Source: Zoogloea sp035335645 | GTDB taxonomy: Bacteria; Pseudomonadota; Gammaproteobacteria; Burkholderiales; Rhodocyclaceae | NCBI GenBank assembly: GCA_035335645.1 | Contig: DAOQMM010000005.1 | Location: 11,164 to 75,163, forward strand | Length of the DNA stretch: 64,000 nucleotides | Reading direction: 5' to 3' | Shown here: one piece after another, positions 9,559 through 17,096 of the stretch | How the letters are laid out: each line of letters starts with the position of its first letter | How positions within the stretch are numbered: the stretch's first letter is position 1 | The notes under the pieces: model-generated | The model's database searches: none | The model's input: only the letters and a program-made list of their open reading frames with translations | Told to the model about the DNA's origin: nothing | Translations under genes and position numbers: made by a program

Positions 9559-9632
9559 TTCGTTGCATGGTATCCCGCCGTCCGGCGAATTTCAACGAAA
9601 CCATTGGCATGTCAGCGGGCCTGAAATCCGCG

Positions 9633-10553
9633 TCACGCCGTACTGCCGGGCGTTCCCGGCGCGTCGCGCAGATGCGCTGAGAGATCCGCCCGCACCCAGT
9701 CCACAAAGGCCCGCACACGCAAGGGTAGGAGGCGTGCATGGGGCACCACCACGCTGACCGGGCGCGGCGCCTGCTCGAAGGCTTCCAGCACCGGCACCAG
9801 CCGCCCGGCCGCCAGATGAGGGGCCACCTGGTAGGAGATGAACATGCCGAAGCCAAGCCCGGCGATGCAGGCATCCAGGGCCGGGGCGACGTGGTTGAAC
9901 TCCAGGTTGCCGCGCACCGGCACGCCGAAACTGCGCCCCTGCTCCTCGAAACGCCACCACACGCCCGGCGTGGGCGAAAAGCCGATGCAATTGGCCCGCA
10001 GCAAGTCCCGCGGGTGGGCCGGCACGCCCTGACGAGCCAGGAAGTCCGGACTCGCCACCACCATGCGCCGCACATGGCCGACGGGATGGGCGACGAGGGT
10101 CGAGTCCTCCAGCACGCCGATGCGGATGCCCACATCCACGCCCTCCTCCAGCAGGTTCACGATCCGGTCGAAGAGCAGCACCCGGCAATGTACGCGGCTG
10201 AAGCGCTGCACGAAGCGGGTGATGGCCGGTGCCACGAAAAGTTGCCCGAACAGCACCGGCGCCGTCACCGTCAACGCGCCTGACGGCTCGCCCCCTTCGT
10301 CCCGCAGCCCGGATTCCGCCTCGTCCAGTGCCGCCAGCAGGTTGCGGCAACTGTCCAGGTAACGCCGCCCCTCCTCCGTGAGGGCGATGCGCCGTGTACT
10401 GCGGTTGAACAGGCGCACCCCCAGGTCCGCCTCCAGCGCCGCCAGCGCCCGCACCACCGCCGGCAGGGACATGTCCAGCACCCGTGCGGCGCCGCTCAGG
10501 CTGCCCTCATCGGCAATGCGGACGAAGGTTCCGATGGCCTTCAGCTTATCCAT
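9633..10553 (-). CDS. LysR-family transcriptional regulator
   Basis: A 306-aa regulator with the standard layout: a winged helix-turn-helix at about 1-60 ('MDKLKAIGTFVRIADEGSLS', then 'VVRALAALEADLGVRLFNRS') and a type-2 periplasmic-binding-like effector domain over the rest. The helix-turn-helix matches the branch that begins 'MDKLxAMxxFVRVVExGS', common in Proteobacteria. Its ATG at 10553 faces the GST gene with 107 bp between them, the classic arrangement in which a LysR protein controls the divergent genes and itself. The effector is unknown. Confidence 0.93.
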   Translation of the reverse strand: MDKLKAIGTFVRIADEGSLSGAARVLDMSLPAVVRALAALEADLGVRLFNRSTRRIALTEEGRRYLDSCRNLLAALDEAESGLRDEGGEPSGALTVTAPVLFGQLFVAPAITRFVQRFSRVHCRVLLFDRIVNLLEEGVDVGIRIGVLEDSTLVAHPVGHVRRMVVASPDFLARQGVPAHPRDLLRANCIGFSPTPGVWWRFEEQGRSFGVPVRGNLEFNHVAPALDACIAGLGFGMFISYQVAPHLAAGRLVPVLEAFEQAPRPVSVVVPHARLLPLRVRAFVDWVRADLSAHLRDAPGTPGSTA

Positions 10554-10569
10554 GGATTACTCCGATTTC

Positions 10570-10592
10570 CGGATCAGTTAAATCCGTTTTAA
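10570..10592. promoter_or_regulatory. Candidate LysR operator between the divergent genes
   Basis: The 107-bp space between the LysR gene and the GST gene contains CGGAT-N7-ATCCG (10570-10586) overlapping TTAAA-N5-TTTAA (10578-10592). Both are interrupted palindromes of the size LysR proteins bind, and the second fits the T-N11-A pattern. The position between the divergent start codons supports a regulatory role. Confidence 0.42.
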
Positions 10593-10660
10593 GCCATTTA
10601 TTCACATGCCGGATTAAACCACACTGCCGGACATCCCTCCCCCGCGCCGAAAGGACCGCC

Positions 10661-11293
10661 ATGAACACCCCCGCCCAACCCATCAGGTTCCACCGCTTCG
10701 CCACCTCCGGCCACAGCCACCGGGCCGAGCTGATGCTGTCCCTGCTCGGTCTGCCGGTCGAACCCATCGACGTGGACCTGGCCGGCGGCGCCCAGAAGAC
10801 CCCGGCCTACCTGGCCATGAACTGCTTCGGGCAGGTGCCGGTGATCCAGGATGGCGACGTGACCGTGGCCGACTCCAACGCCATCCTGGTCTACCTGGCC
10901 AGCGTCTATGACGACGGTCGCTGGCTGCCCCGCGATCCGGCCGCCGCCGCGCAGGTGCAGCGCTGGCTCTCGGTGGCCGCCGGGCAGCTCGCCTACGGGC
11001 CGTGCGCGGCCCGCCTCGTCACCGTGTTCGGCGCCCGCTTCAACGCCGACGAGGTCATCGCCCGCGCCCACGCCCTGTTCAAGATCCTGGATGCGGAGCT
11101 GGCCACGCGCGCCTACCTGACGGGCGACGCGCCCACCATCGCCGACGTGGCGCTCTACAGCTACACCGCCCACGCGCCGGAAGGCAACGTCAGCCTCGAC
11201 CCCTACCCCCACATCCGCGCCTGGCTCGCCCGCATCGAAGCCCTGCCGGGTTTCGTGCCCATGCCGGCCACCGCGGCCGGACTCCGGGCCTGA
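10661..11293 (+). CDS. Glutathione S-transferase family protein
   Basis: A 210-aa protein with the GST layout: an N-terminal thioredoxin-like domain (about 5-80) with the cis-proline and glutathione-contact segment 'GQVPVIQDGDVTVADSNAIL', then an all-helical domain (about 90-205) with 'LTGDAPTIADVALYSYTAHA'. The ATG at 10661 is preceded by AAGGA at a good distance. An in-frame upstream ATG would run into the regulator gene and lacks this site. The following flavoprotein gene starts 7 bp after its stop, so the two form an operon opposite a LysR regulator. Likely role: glutathione-dependent conversion of an electrophile, substrate unknown. Confidence 0.92.
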   Translation: MNTPAQPIRFHRFATSGHSHRAELMLSLLGLPVEPIDVDLAGGAQKTPAYLAMNCFGQVPVIQDGDVTVADSNAILVYLASVYDDGRWLPRDPAAAAQVQRWLSVAAGQLAYGPCAARLVTVFGARFNADEVIARAHALFKILDAELATRAYLTGDAPTIADVALYSYTAHAPEGNVSLDPYPHIRAWLARIEALPGFVPMPATAAGLRA

Positions 11294-11299
11294 GCCATC

Positions 11300-12262
11300 A
11301 TGACCGCGCAGACGCCGCCGCGATCCGTCTTCCACGCCGGCGAGGAGGCCCTGCAGGCCCTTGCCGGCGCGCAGGCGCGATTGGCCGAAACGGGGCCGCG
11401 GGTGATCCGTGAGGTGCTGCCCGAGCAACACCGCAGCTTCTTCGCCGAACTGCCTTTCGCAGTGCTCGGCGCCCTGGACGCGGACGGCCAGCCCTGGGCC
11501 ACGGCGATCGCCGGCCCCCCCGGCTTCATCACCAGCCCGACACCGGAGCGCCTGCGCATCGGAGCCCTTCCGGCGGCGGACGACCCGGCCGCCGCCGGTC
11601 TCGCCCCCGGTGCGGCAATCGGCCTGCTTGGCCTGCAGCCCCACACCCGCCGTCGCAACCGGGCCAACGGCCGCGTCGCAGCGCTGGACGCGGACGGCTT
11701 CACCCTGGCTGTCGAACAGAGCTTCGGCAACTGCCCCAAGTACATCCACGCCCGCCGGGTTGAACACGCGGCGCAGACGGCTGCCCCGGCGCCCGCCCGC
11801 GTCCAGGCCCGACTCGACGGCGCGACCGCCGACCTGATCCGCCACGCCGACACCTTCTTCATCGCCACCGCCCATCCCGATGCCGCACGGGGGGAACACG
11901 CCGCCCACGGCGTGGATGTCTCCCACCGGGGCGGCCGGCCCGGCTTCGTGGGGGTGGACGGCGACCACCTGTGGGTGCCCGACTTCGCCGGCAACCAGTA
12001 CTTCAACACCCTCGGCAACCTGCTCCTGAATCCCCGCGCCGGACTGCTCTTCGTGAATTTCTCGGAGGGCAGCCTGGTGTGGATCGCCGCCACCGCGCAG
12101 ATCCTCCACGACGGTCGCGCCGTGGATGCGTATCCCGGCGCCCAGCGCGTGCTCCAGCTGACCGTGCACGCGCTGTGGACGGCCAGGCGGCGCCTGCCCC
12201 TGCACAGCCAGGACGGTGAGGCATCTCCCTTCCTTGCCGGCACGGGCATCTGGCCCGGCTGA
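11300..12262 (+). CDS. Pyridoxamine 5'-phosphate oxidase-like FMN-binding protein
   Basis: A 320-aa protein with a split-barrel flavin-binding domain in its C-terminal half. Supporting segments are 'FIATAHPDAARGEHAAHGVD', 'VDGDHLWVPDFAGNQYFNTL' and 'GLLFVNFSEGSLVWI', seen in the larger pyridoxamine-phosphate-oxidase-related proteins that often accompany a GST. The N-terminal half ('FFAELPFAVLGALDADGQPW') looks like a second, weaker copy of the same barrel. It probably binds FMN and reduces or oxidises a small molecule rather than making PLP. It is second in the operon with the GST, under presumed LysR control. Confidence 0.87.
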   Translation: MTAQTPPRSVFHAGEEALQALAGAQARLAETGPRVIREVLPEQHRSFFAELPFAVLGALDADGQPWATAIAGPPGFITSPTPERLRIGALPAADDPAAAGLAPGAAIGLLGLQPHTRRRNRANGRVAALDADGFTLAVEQSFGNCPKYIHARRVEHAAQTAAPAPARVQARLDGATADLIRHADTFFIATAHPDAARGEHAAHGVDVSHRGGRPGFVGVDGDHLWVPDFAGNQYFNTLGNLLLNPRAGLLFVNFSEGSLVWIAATAQILHDGRAVDAYPGAQRVLQLTVHALWTARRRLPLHSQDGEASPFLAGTGIWPG

Positions 12263-12333
12263 CGCCTGCCCCTTGACCATGCCCCGGCCGCCGGTGCGAA
12301 GATGAGATCCGTCGCCTTCGCCTCGCCGGCCCC

Positions 12334-13983
12334 ATGCCTGTCCATCACGACGCCTTCATTTCCTACAGCCACACGGCGGACGGCGCCCTGGCGCCGGCCT
12401 TCCAGCGCGGCCTGGAACAGCTCGCCAAACCCCTGCTGCGCCTGCGCGCCCAGAAGATCTTCCGCGACCAGACCGACCTCACCGCCAGCCCGGCCCTGTG
12501 GCCCGGCATCGTCAGCCACCTGGCCGCGTCCGACTGGCTGCTGGTCTTCGCCAATCCGCTCTACGCCGGCTCCCGCTGGTGCCGCAAGGAGGTGGAGTGG
12601 TGGCTGGCGGAACGCAGTCCGGAACGCCTGCTGATCGTCCTGACCGACGGAGACATCGTCTGGGACGAGGCACGCCGCGACTTCGACTGGGCACGCACCA
12701 CCGCGCTGCCCGACTGCCTTGCCGGCCATCTGGCGGACGAACCGCTCTACGTGGATCTGCGCTGGGCGCGGGAGACGCCGGGCCTGTCCCTCGCCCACGG
12801 CGGCTTCCGCGAAGCCGTCGTGCGGGTCGCCGCGCCGCTGCGCGGCGTCAGCCCGACCGATCTGGACGGCGCCGATCTGCGCCAGTTGCGCCGCACCCGC
12901 CTGTTCGTGCGGACCGGCGTGGGCGCCATCTGTGTCGCCGCCGGAGTGGCCGTCTGGCAGGCCCGCGTCGCCACCGAAGAGGCCCGCATTGCTGAAACCC
13001 AGCGCCAGCAGGCAGAGGCCCAACGCCGCATCGCCGAATCCGAACGGGCCCAGGCCGAGGCCCAGCGNNNNNNNNNNNNNNNNNNNNNNNNNNNNNNNNN
13101 NNNNNNNNNNNNNNNNNNNNNNNNNNNNNNNNNNNNNNNNNNNNNNNNNNNNNNNNNNNNNNNNNNNGCCCAGCGCCACATCGCCGAGTCCGAGCGAGCC
13201 CGCGCCGAAGCCGCCCTCGCCGCAAGCGAACGGGAGCTGTTGCGCGCCCAGTCGGCCGAACTGCGGGCCCTGCGCGCACGCCTCGACACGCTCATCGCCG
13301 ACGCGATCACACCAGGCCACCTGACCGAGATCGCGCCCATGCAGGCCGAGCGCGCGCTGCTCGACCAGCGCCTCGCCGATGTCACCCGTCAGTACCTCGC
13401 CAGGCTGGCCGAGCAGATCGGTTATCGCGGCGGCTTCGAGTTCCTGATGAAGTGGGAGGGCAACGCGGGGCGGGTCGCGCTGATCGGCTCATCGGTCTTC
13501 ATCGACCCCCTCACCGACCTGGCGCTGGCAAAGCCCGACGATCTGCGCCGCCGCTACGAATTTCTCCTGACGCCCGCGGAGCTCCAGGCCCTCATCGCCA
13601 CCGCCGGCAAACGCGGCGCCGAGGCCCAGGCCGCCTACGCCGCCGCCCCGATCCTGGCACGCATCCGCATCCGCGCGGAGGACGTGGCACGCCTGGTGCC
13701 GGACGTGATCGAGCCTTTCTGGAAGCGCCTGCGGGACAAGCATCCCATCCTCAGGCGCCCGGACACGCCACCCGCGGTCCATACGGCCCTGCTGTCGGTG
13801 GCGGTCAATCTGGGCGCACGGGTCGAATCCCTCGCGCCCTTCATCGACGCTGGCCGCTGGCGCGAACTCGCCGACGCCATCGATGCCCTCGCTGCGCGCC
13901 CGCCAGTGCTGGCAGGCCTCAAACGGCGCCGCGCCGAGGAGGCGGCCCTGATCCGCGCCGCCCTGGCGGGGCAACCGCCATAA
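12334..13983 (+). CDS. TIR domain-membrane helix-coiled coil-lysozyme-like fusion (contains assembly gap)
   Basis: The open frame is 549 codons, counting a 100-N gap of unknown true length. Residues 5-150 form a TIR domain ('HDAFISYSH', 'IFRDQTDLTASPALWPGI', then 'SRWCRKEVEWW' with E86 where NAD-cleaving TIR domains keep their catalytic Glu). A single hydrophobic helix follows at about 190-209, with Arg residues before it, so the TIR should face the cytoplasm and the rest the periplasm. Next come a 14-residue coiled-coil repeat ('QAEAQRRIAESERA') and, from about 360, a domain resembling T4-lysozyme/pesticin folds: 'FLMKWEGN' (E375), 'LLTPAELQALIATAG', 'ALLSVAVNLGA', 'GLKRRRAEEA'. The TIR call is firm. 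The lysozyme-like call rests on pattern memory, and the usual catalytic Thr region is not obvious. No clear ribosome site precedes the ATG. Confidence 0.8.
   Translation: MPVHHDAFISYSHTADGALAPAFQRGLEQLAKPLLRLRAQKIFRDQTDLTASPALWPGIVSHLAASDWLLVFANPLYAGSRWCRKEVEWWLAERSPERLLIVLTDGDIVWDEARRDFDWARTTALPDCLAGHLADEPLYVDLRWARETPGLSLAHGGFREAVVRVAAPLRGVSPTDLDGADLRQLRRTRLFVRTGVGAICVAAGVAVWQARVATEEARIAETQRQQAEAQRRIAESERAQAEAQXXXXXXXXXXXXXXXXXXXXXXXXXXXXXXXXXXAQRHIAESERARAEAALAASERELLRAQSAELRALRARLDTLIADAITPGHLTEIAPMQAERALLDQRLADVTRQYLARLAEQIGYRGGFEFLMKWEGNAGRVALIGSSVFIDPLTDLALAKPDDLRRRYEFLLTPAELQALIATAGKRGAEAQAAYAAAPILARIRIRAEDVARLVPDVIEPFWKRLRDKHPILRRPDTPPAVHTALLSVAVNLGARVESLAPFIDAGRWRELADAIDALAARPPVLAGLKRRRAEEAALIRAALAGQPP
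13009..13212 (+). repeat. 42-bp coding repeat interrupted by the gap
   Basis: The coiled coil is written in a 14-codon unit (QAEAQRRIAESERA), seen once fully and once in part before the gap and once after it. The AQR triplets occur at residues 229, 243 and 279. The last spacing (36) is not a multiple of 14, so the printed gap length cannot be right. Confidence 0.75.
13068..13167. other. Assembly gap (100 N) inside the TIR gene
   Basis: Exactly 100 N, the conventional placeholder for a gap of unknown size. It sits in the repetitive coiled-coil part, which explains why assembly broke here. The frame happens to match on both sides. Confidence 0.95.
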
Positions 13984-13989
13984 GGCGGG

Positions 13990-14127
13990 TCAGAACAGGT
14001 GGCTCACAGCCTGCGCGCACCACACGCCGGCGCCCAGCACGACCAGGCTGCAACCGGCGAAAAAGCGGGCCGGATGGTCGAGAGCGTTGGCGCGGGCGTC
14101 CCGATGGACAATGCGGAGGGTGGTCAT
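13990..14127 (-). CDS. 45-aa single-helix membrane microprotein, unknown function
   Basis: The ATG at 14127 is preceded by GGGAG at about 7 nt, a good ribosome site. The product begins MTTLRIVHRDAR and continues into one hydrophobic helix, 'FFAGCSLVVLGAGVWCAQAV', before ending SHLF. It lies 134 bp downstream of frdB on the same strand and converges with the TIR gene, whose stop is 6 bp away. It could be an accessory peptide of the fumarate reductase operon, or an independent gene. I do not recognise a family. Confidence 0.5.
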   Translation of the reverse strand: MTTLRIVHRDARANALDHPARFFAGCSLVVLGAGVWCAQAVSHLF

Positions 14128-14219
14128 GGCAGTCTCCCGGTGAAATGGATGGCGTGGTGTCCATTTTCCGGAAGGCCCGGCGGGCAGGCCAATGAGATCT
14201 TCCAACCACCGGGATAGGC

Positions 14220-14235
14220 CCGGGCCATCGCCCGG
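14220..14235 (-). other. Small hairpin after frdB
   Basis: CCGGGC-N4-GCCCGG forms a perfect 6-bp stem about 30 bp after the frdB stop. There is no T-run, so it is a weak terminator candidate or an mRNA end-stabilising hairpin. Confidence 0.3.
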
Positions 14236-14261
14236 CGCGGCCCCCGTCCCGACGGTCGGAC

Positions 14262-14996
14262 TTACTTGAGCCCCGTCACGGCCATCTTGCGCCGCAGGAA
14301 GGCGATCTGGGTCTGGAGCGACAGGCCCTTCGGGCAGACATCGTGGCAACCGAGCAGCGACATGCAGCCGAACACGCCGGTGTCGTCGCCGATCAGCTCG
14401 TAGAAATCGTCGTCGCTGCGTTCGTCCCGTGGATCGAGGCGGAAGCGGGCGATCTTGTTGAGCCCCACCGCGCCGACGAAGTCCTCGCGCATGCGCAGGG
14501 TGCCACAGGCGGCCACGCAGCAGCCGCATTCGATGCAGCGGTCGAGCTCATAGATCGCTTCGGCGAGGGCCGGCTCCATGGGCGCCTCGACGGCCGTGAG
14601 ATCGGCCTCGGCCGTCGTGTGGATCCAGGTTTCGAGGCGTTCGGCGGTGCCGCGCATCCACTTGCCGGTATTCACCGACAGATCGCCGATCAGCTCGAAG
14701 ACCGGCAGCGGGGCGAGGGTGATCAGCGGGTCCAGATCCCGCGTCAGGCTGCGACAGGCCAGCCCGGGGCGGCCGTTGATGAGCATGGCGCAGCTGCCGC
14801 AGATGCCGGCGCGGCACACGAAGTCGAACTGCAGGGATGGGTCCTGATGCGCGCGCACCTCCGTGAGGGCGATGAAGAGGGTCATGCCCTCCGTCTCCTC
14901 GATGCGGAAGTCCTGCCAGTGGGGGTCGATGTCCGGCCCGCAGCGCAGGATGCGCAGCGTCAGGGTGCGCGGGCCCGCGGACGCGCGGGGCTTCAT
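14262..14996 (-). CDS. frdB: Fumarate reductase/succinate dehydrogenase iron-sulfur subunit
   Basis: A 244-aa protein that carries electrons between the flavin of FrdA and the haems of FrdC. The N-terminal ferredoxin domain binds [2Fe-2S] through 'CRAGICGSCAMLINGRPGLAC'. The C-terminal domain has 'CIECGCCVAACG' and 'GCHDVCPKGL' for the [4Fe-4S] and [3Fe-4S] clusters. The ATG at 14996 overlaps the stop of the preceding small [2Fe-2S] gene (ATGA). Sequence style and operon order match the Wolinella-type enzyme (type B, dihaem cytochrome b). Direction (fumarate reduction or succinate oxidation) cannot be decided from sequence alone, so it may be named sdhB by others. Confidence 0.92.
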   Translation of the reverse strand: MKPRASAGPRTLTLRILRCGPDIDPHWQDFRIEETEGMTLFIALTEVRAHQDPSLQFDFVCRAGICGSCAMLINGRPGLACRSLTRDLDPLITLAPLPVFELIGDLSVNTGKWMRGTAERLETWIHTTAEADLTAVEAPMEPALAEAIYELDRCIECGCCVAACGTLRMREDFVGAVGLNKIARFRLDPRDERSDDDFYELIGDDTGVFGCMSLLGCHDVCPKGLSLQTQIAFLRRKMAVTGLK

Positions 14997-15316
14997 TGTC
15001 CGTGGCCCCGGCGCACGTCGTGGCGCTGCTCGTCCCAGCCGGCCGAATGCACGCCGGGCGCCACGGTGAATTCGTCCGGGAGGTCCCGCACGAAGGTGGT
15101 GCACGGCAGGCAGCGCTCCCCATTCACCAGCACGTAGCAGGTGGCACAGGCGCCTGCATGGCACACGAAGGCATCGCCGAGGGGGGCGGGCAGGGACGGG
15201 CGGATGTGGTTGAGGGCGTTGAGGAGGGTCAGTCCTTCGGTGTCCAGCAGGGCGTATTCGTCGGGGTGGTCTGCCAGGCGCAGGGTCACGATGCGGGTTG
15301 GGGTCGGGGCGTTCAT
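14993..15316 (-). CDS. Extra [2Fe-2S] ferredoxin-like protein within the frd operon
   Basis: A 107-aa protein resembling the N-terminal half of FrdB. The cluster motif is C-x4-C-x2-C-x8-C in 'FVCHAGACATCYVLVNGERC', followed by 'CTTFVRDLPDEFTVAPG'. The same pattern in FrdB has an 11-residue last spacing. It lies between frdA and frdB and overlaps both by 4 nt (ATGA), so the cell makes it along with the enzyme. The standard FrdCAB complex has no such subunit. It may be an added electron carrier or entry point, or a duplicated domain that replaces or docks beside FrdB. There is no export signal, so it should be cytoplasmic. Confidence 0.82.
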   Translation of the reverse strand: MNAPTPTRIVTLRLADHPDEYALLDTEGLTLLNALNHIRPSLPAPLGDAFVCHAGACATCYVLVNGERCLPCTTFVRDLPDEFTVAPGVHSAGWDEQRHDVRRGHGQ

Positions 15317-17094
15317 GTGTGTTCTCCTGAACGGTGGTTTCGGCCGCGGAAGCGCGTCGGAACCAGATGTTCGTACGGCATCAGGGCCTGCTGTACGGTG
15401 TAGCGGTCGGCCGTTGCGAAGGCGCTGCGGATCGTCGCGATCTCGTCCGCACGGCGCGCGGTGTCGGGATGCTCCACGGCATTGCGGGCGCCGTAGCCGC
15501 GCCAGCCAGGCGGCAGCTCCATGCGCATCACGTCGAGGGCCTCATAGCTCAGGGTCGGCCGGGTCTGCTGCGGGTCGGGCCAGGTGGCCAGGGTGCGCTT
15601 GAGCCACAGGGCGTCGTCGCGGCGGGGGAAGTCCTCGCGGAAATGGGCGCCACGGCTTTCCGTGCGTTGCAGCGCTCCATCGGCCACGCAGAGGGCCAGC
15701 TTGAGCATCTTCTGCACCCGGTAGGCGGTCACGAGTTCCGGGTTGGCCCCCGGGCGACGCGTGGCGATGCCGATACGGCGGCTGCGCTCGAGCAGGGACG
15801 CCAGTTCGGCGACAGCGCTTTCGAGCAGGTCGCCCCGCCGGAAGATGCCGACCTGCTCGGTCATGATGGCCTGCATGCGGGCGAGCAGCGCCTGGGCGTC
15901 TTCGGTGCCAGTGCCGCTCAGCAGCGTGTCCAGATGATGCTGTGTCCGCTCGAGACAGTCGCGGACCAGCGCGGTGGAGACCTGCAGCTCACCCATCGGC
16001 GATTCCACGAAATCGGCCATCCGCTCGCCGACGATCATGCCGGCCACCACCGTCTCGGCGACGGAATTGCCGCCCAGACGGTTGAACCCATGGAGGTCCC
16101 AGCAGGCCGCCTCACCACACGCGAACAGGCCGCGCAGGCCACGGACGTGCCCGCTGGCGTCCGTGCGGATGCCCCCCATGGAATAGTGCTGGGCGGGACG
16201 GACCGGGATCCAGTCGCGGGACGGGTCGATGCCCAGGAAATGCTGGCAGATCTCCTTCACCTCCCGCAGACGTCCGTCGATATGGGCCGCGCCGAGGAGC
16301 GTGATGTCCAGCCACAGGTGGTCGCCATAGCGCGTCTTGACCCCGTGGCCGGCACGGATGTGCTCCTCCATGCGCCGTGACACCACGTCGCGGGAAGCGA
16401 GCTCCTTCTTCTCGGGCTCGTAGTCCGGCATGAAGCGGTGACCCGCGGCATCCCGCAGCAGACCGCCATCGCCACGACAGCCCTCGGTGACGAGGATGCC
16501 CGCCGGGAAGATGGTGGTGGGATGAAACTGCACCGCCTCCATGTTGGCCAGGGTCGCCACACCGGTCTCAAGGGCGATGGCTGCGCCGATGCCCTCGTTG
16601 ATGATCGCGTTGGAGCTGACCTGGTAGATCCGCCCGAAGCCGCCGCTGGCGATGCAGGTGGCCTTGGCCACATACGCGCTCAGGGCCCCGGTGACGAGAT
16701 CGCGCACGATGGCGCCGTGACAGCGGCCGCCTTCGTGGATCAGGGCCAGCGCCTCGGTCCGTTCATGGACCGGGATGCCCGCCGCGACGGCCTGGTCGCC
16801 CACCGCGTAGAGCATGGCGTGGCCGGTGCCGTCNNNNNNNNNNNNNNNNNNNNNNNNNNNNNNNNNNNNNNNNNNNNNNNNNNNNNNNNNNNNNNNNNNN
16901 NNNNNNNNNNNNNNNNNNNNNNNNNNNNNNNNNCTGGCCTGCATGCCGCCCTGGGCCGCCGCCGAGTGGGAACGCTTGGGCGGCACCAGACTCAGCAGGA
17001 TCACTTCGTGCCCGCGTCGGCGCGCGCCGACCGCGGCCCGCAGGCCGGCCAGTCCGCCACCGATCACCAGCACGTCGGTATAGACGATGCGCAT
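15313..17094 (-). CDS. frdA: Fumarate reductase/succinate dehydrogenase flavoprotein subunit (contains assembly gap)
   Basis: The catalytic subunit, with 593 codons visible including the gap. The N-terminus has the FAD-binding 'IGGGLAG' and 'SHSAAAQGGMQA', where H43 matches the histidine that covalently holds FAD in the Wolinella enzyme. After the gap come 'DGTGHAMLYAV', 'NMEAVQFHPT', 'RPAQHYSMGGIRTD' and 'HGFNRLGGNSVAE', which carry the substrate-binding His and Arg residues. In relatives about 85-95 residues lie between MQA and DGTGH, so the 100-N placeholder (33 codons) is too short and the real protein is probably about 650 aa. The start at 17094 follows the frdC stop directly. The stop overlaps the next gene by 4 nt. 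Confidence 0.93.
   Translation of the reverse strand: MRIVYTDVLVIGGGLAGLRAAVGARRRGHEVILLSLVPPKRSHSAAAQGGMQAXXXXXXXXXXXXXXXXXXXXXXXXXXXXXXXXXXDGTGHAMLYAVGDQAVAAGIPVHERTEALALIHEGGRCHGAIVRDLVTGALSAYVAKATCIASGGFGRIYQVSSNAIINEGIGAAIALETGVATLANMEAVQFHPTTIFPAGILVTEGCRGDGGLLRDAAGHRFMPDYEPEKKELASRDVVSRRMEEHIRAGHGVKTRYGDHLWLDITLLGAAHIDGRLREVKEICQHFLGIDPSRDWIPVRPAQHYSMGGIRTDASGHVRGLRGLFACGEAACWDLHGFNRLGGNSVAETVVAGMIVGERMADFVESPMGELQVSTALVRDCLERTQHHLDTLLSGTGTEDAQALLARMQAIMTEQVGIFRRGDLLESAVAELASLLERSRRIGIATRRPGANPELVTAYRVQKMLKLALCVADGALQRTESRGAHFREDFPRRDDALWLKRTLATWPDPQQTRPTLSYEALDVMRMELPPGWRGYGARNAVEHPDTARRADEIATIRSAFATADRYTVQQALMPYEHLVPTRFRGRNHRSGEHT
16834..16933. other. Assembly gap (100 N) inside frdA
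   Basis: Exactly 100 N between the covalent-FAD motif and the DGTGH motif. The same gene lies on both sides, so the join is right but the length is only a placeholder. Confidence 0.95.
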
Positions 17095-17096
17095 GA

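Noticed and set aside
12334..14127. Defence island around the TIR gene
   Set aside because: Neighbours are a GST, a flavoprotein and fumarate reductase genes. No restriction, CRISPR, integrase or other defence gene is adjacent, so only the single protein is claimed.
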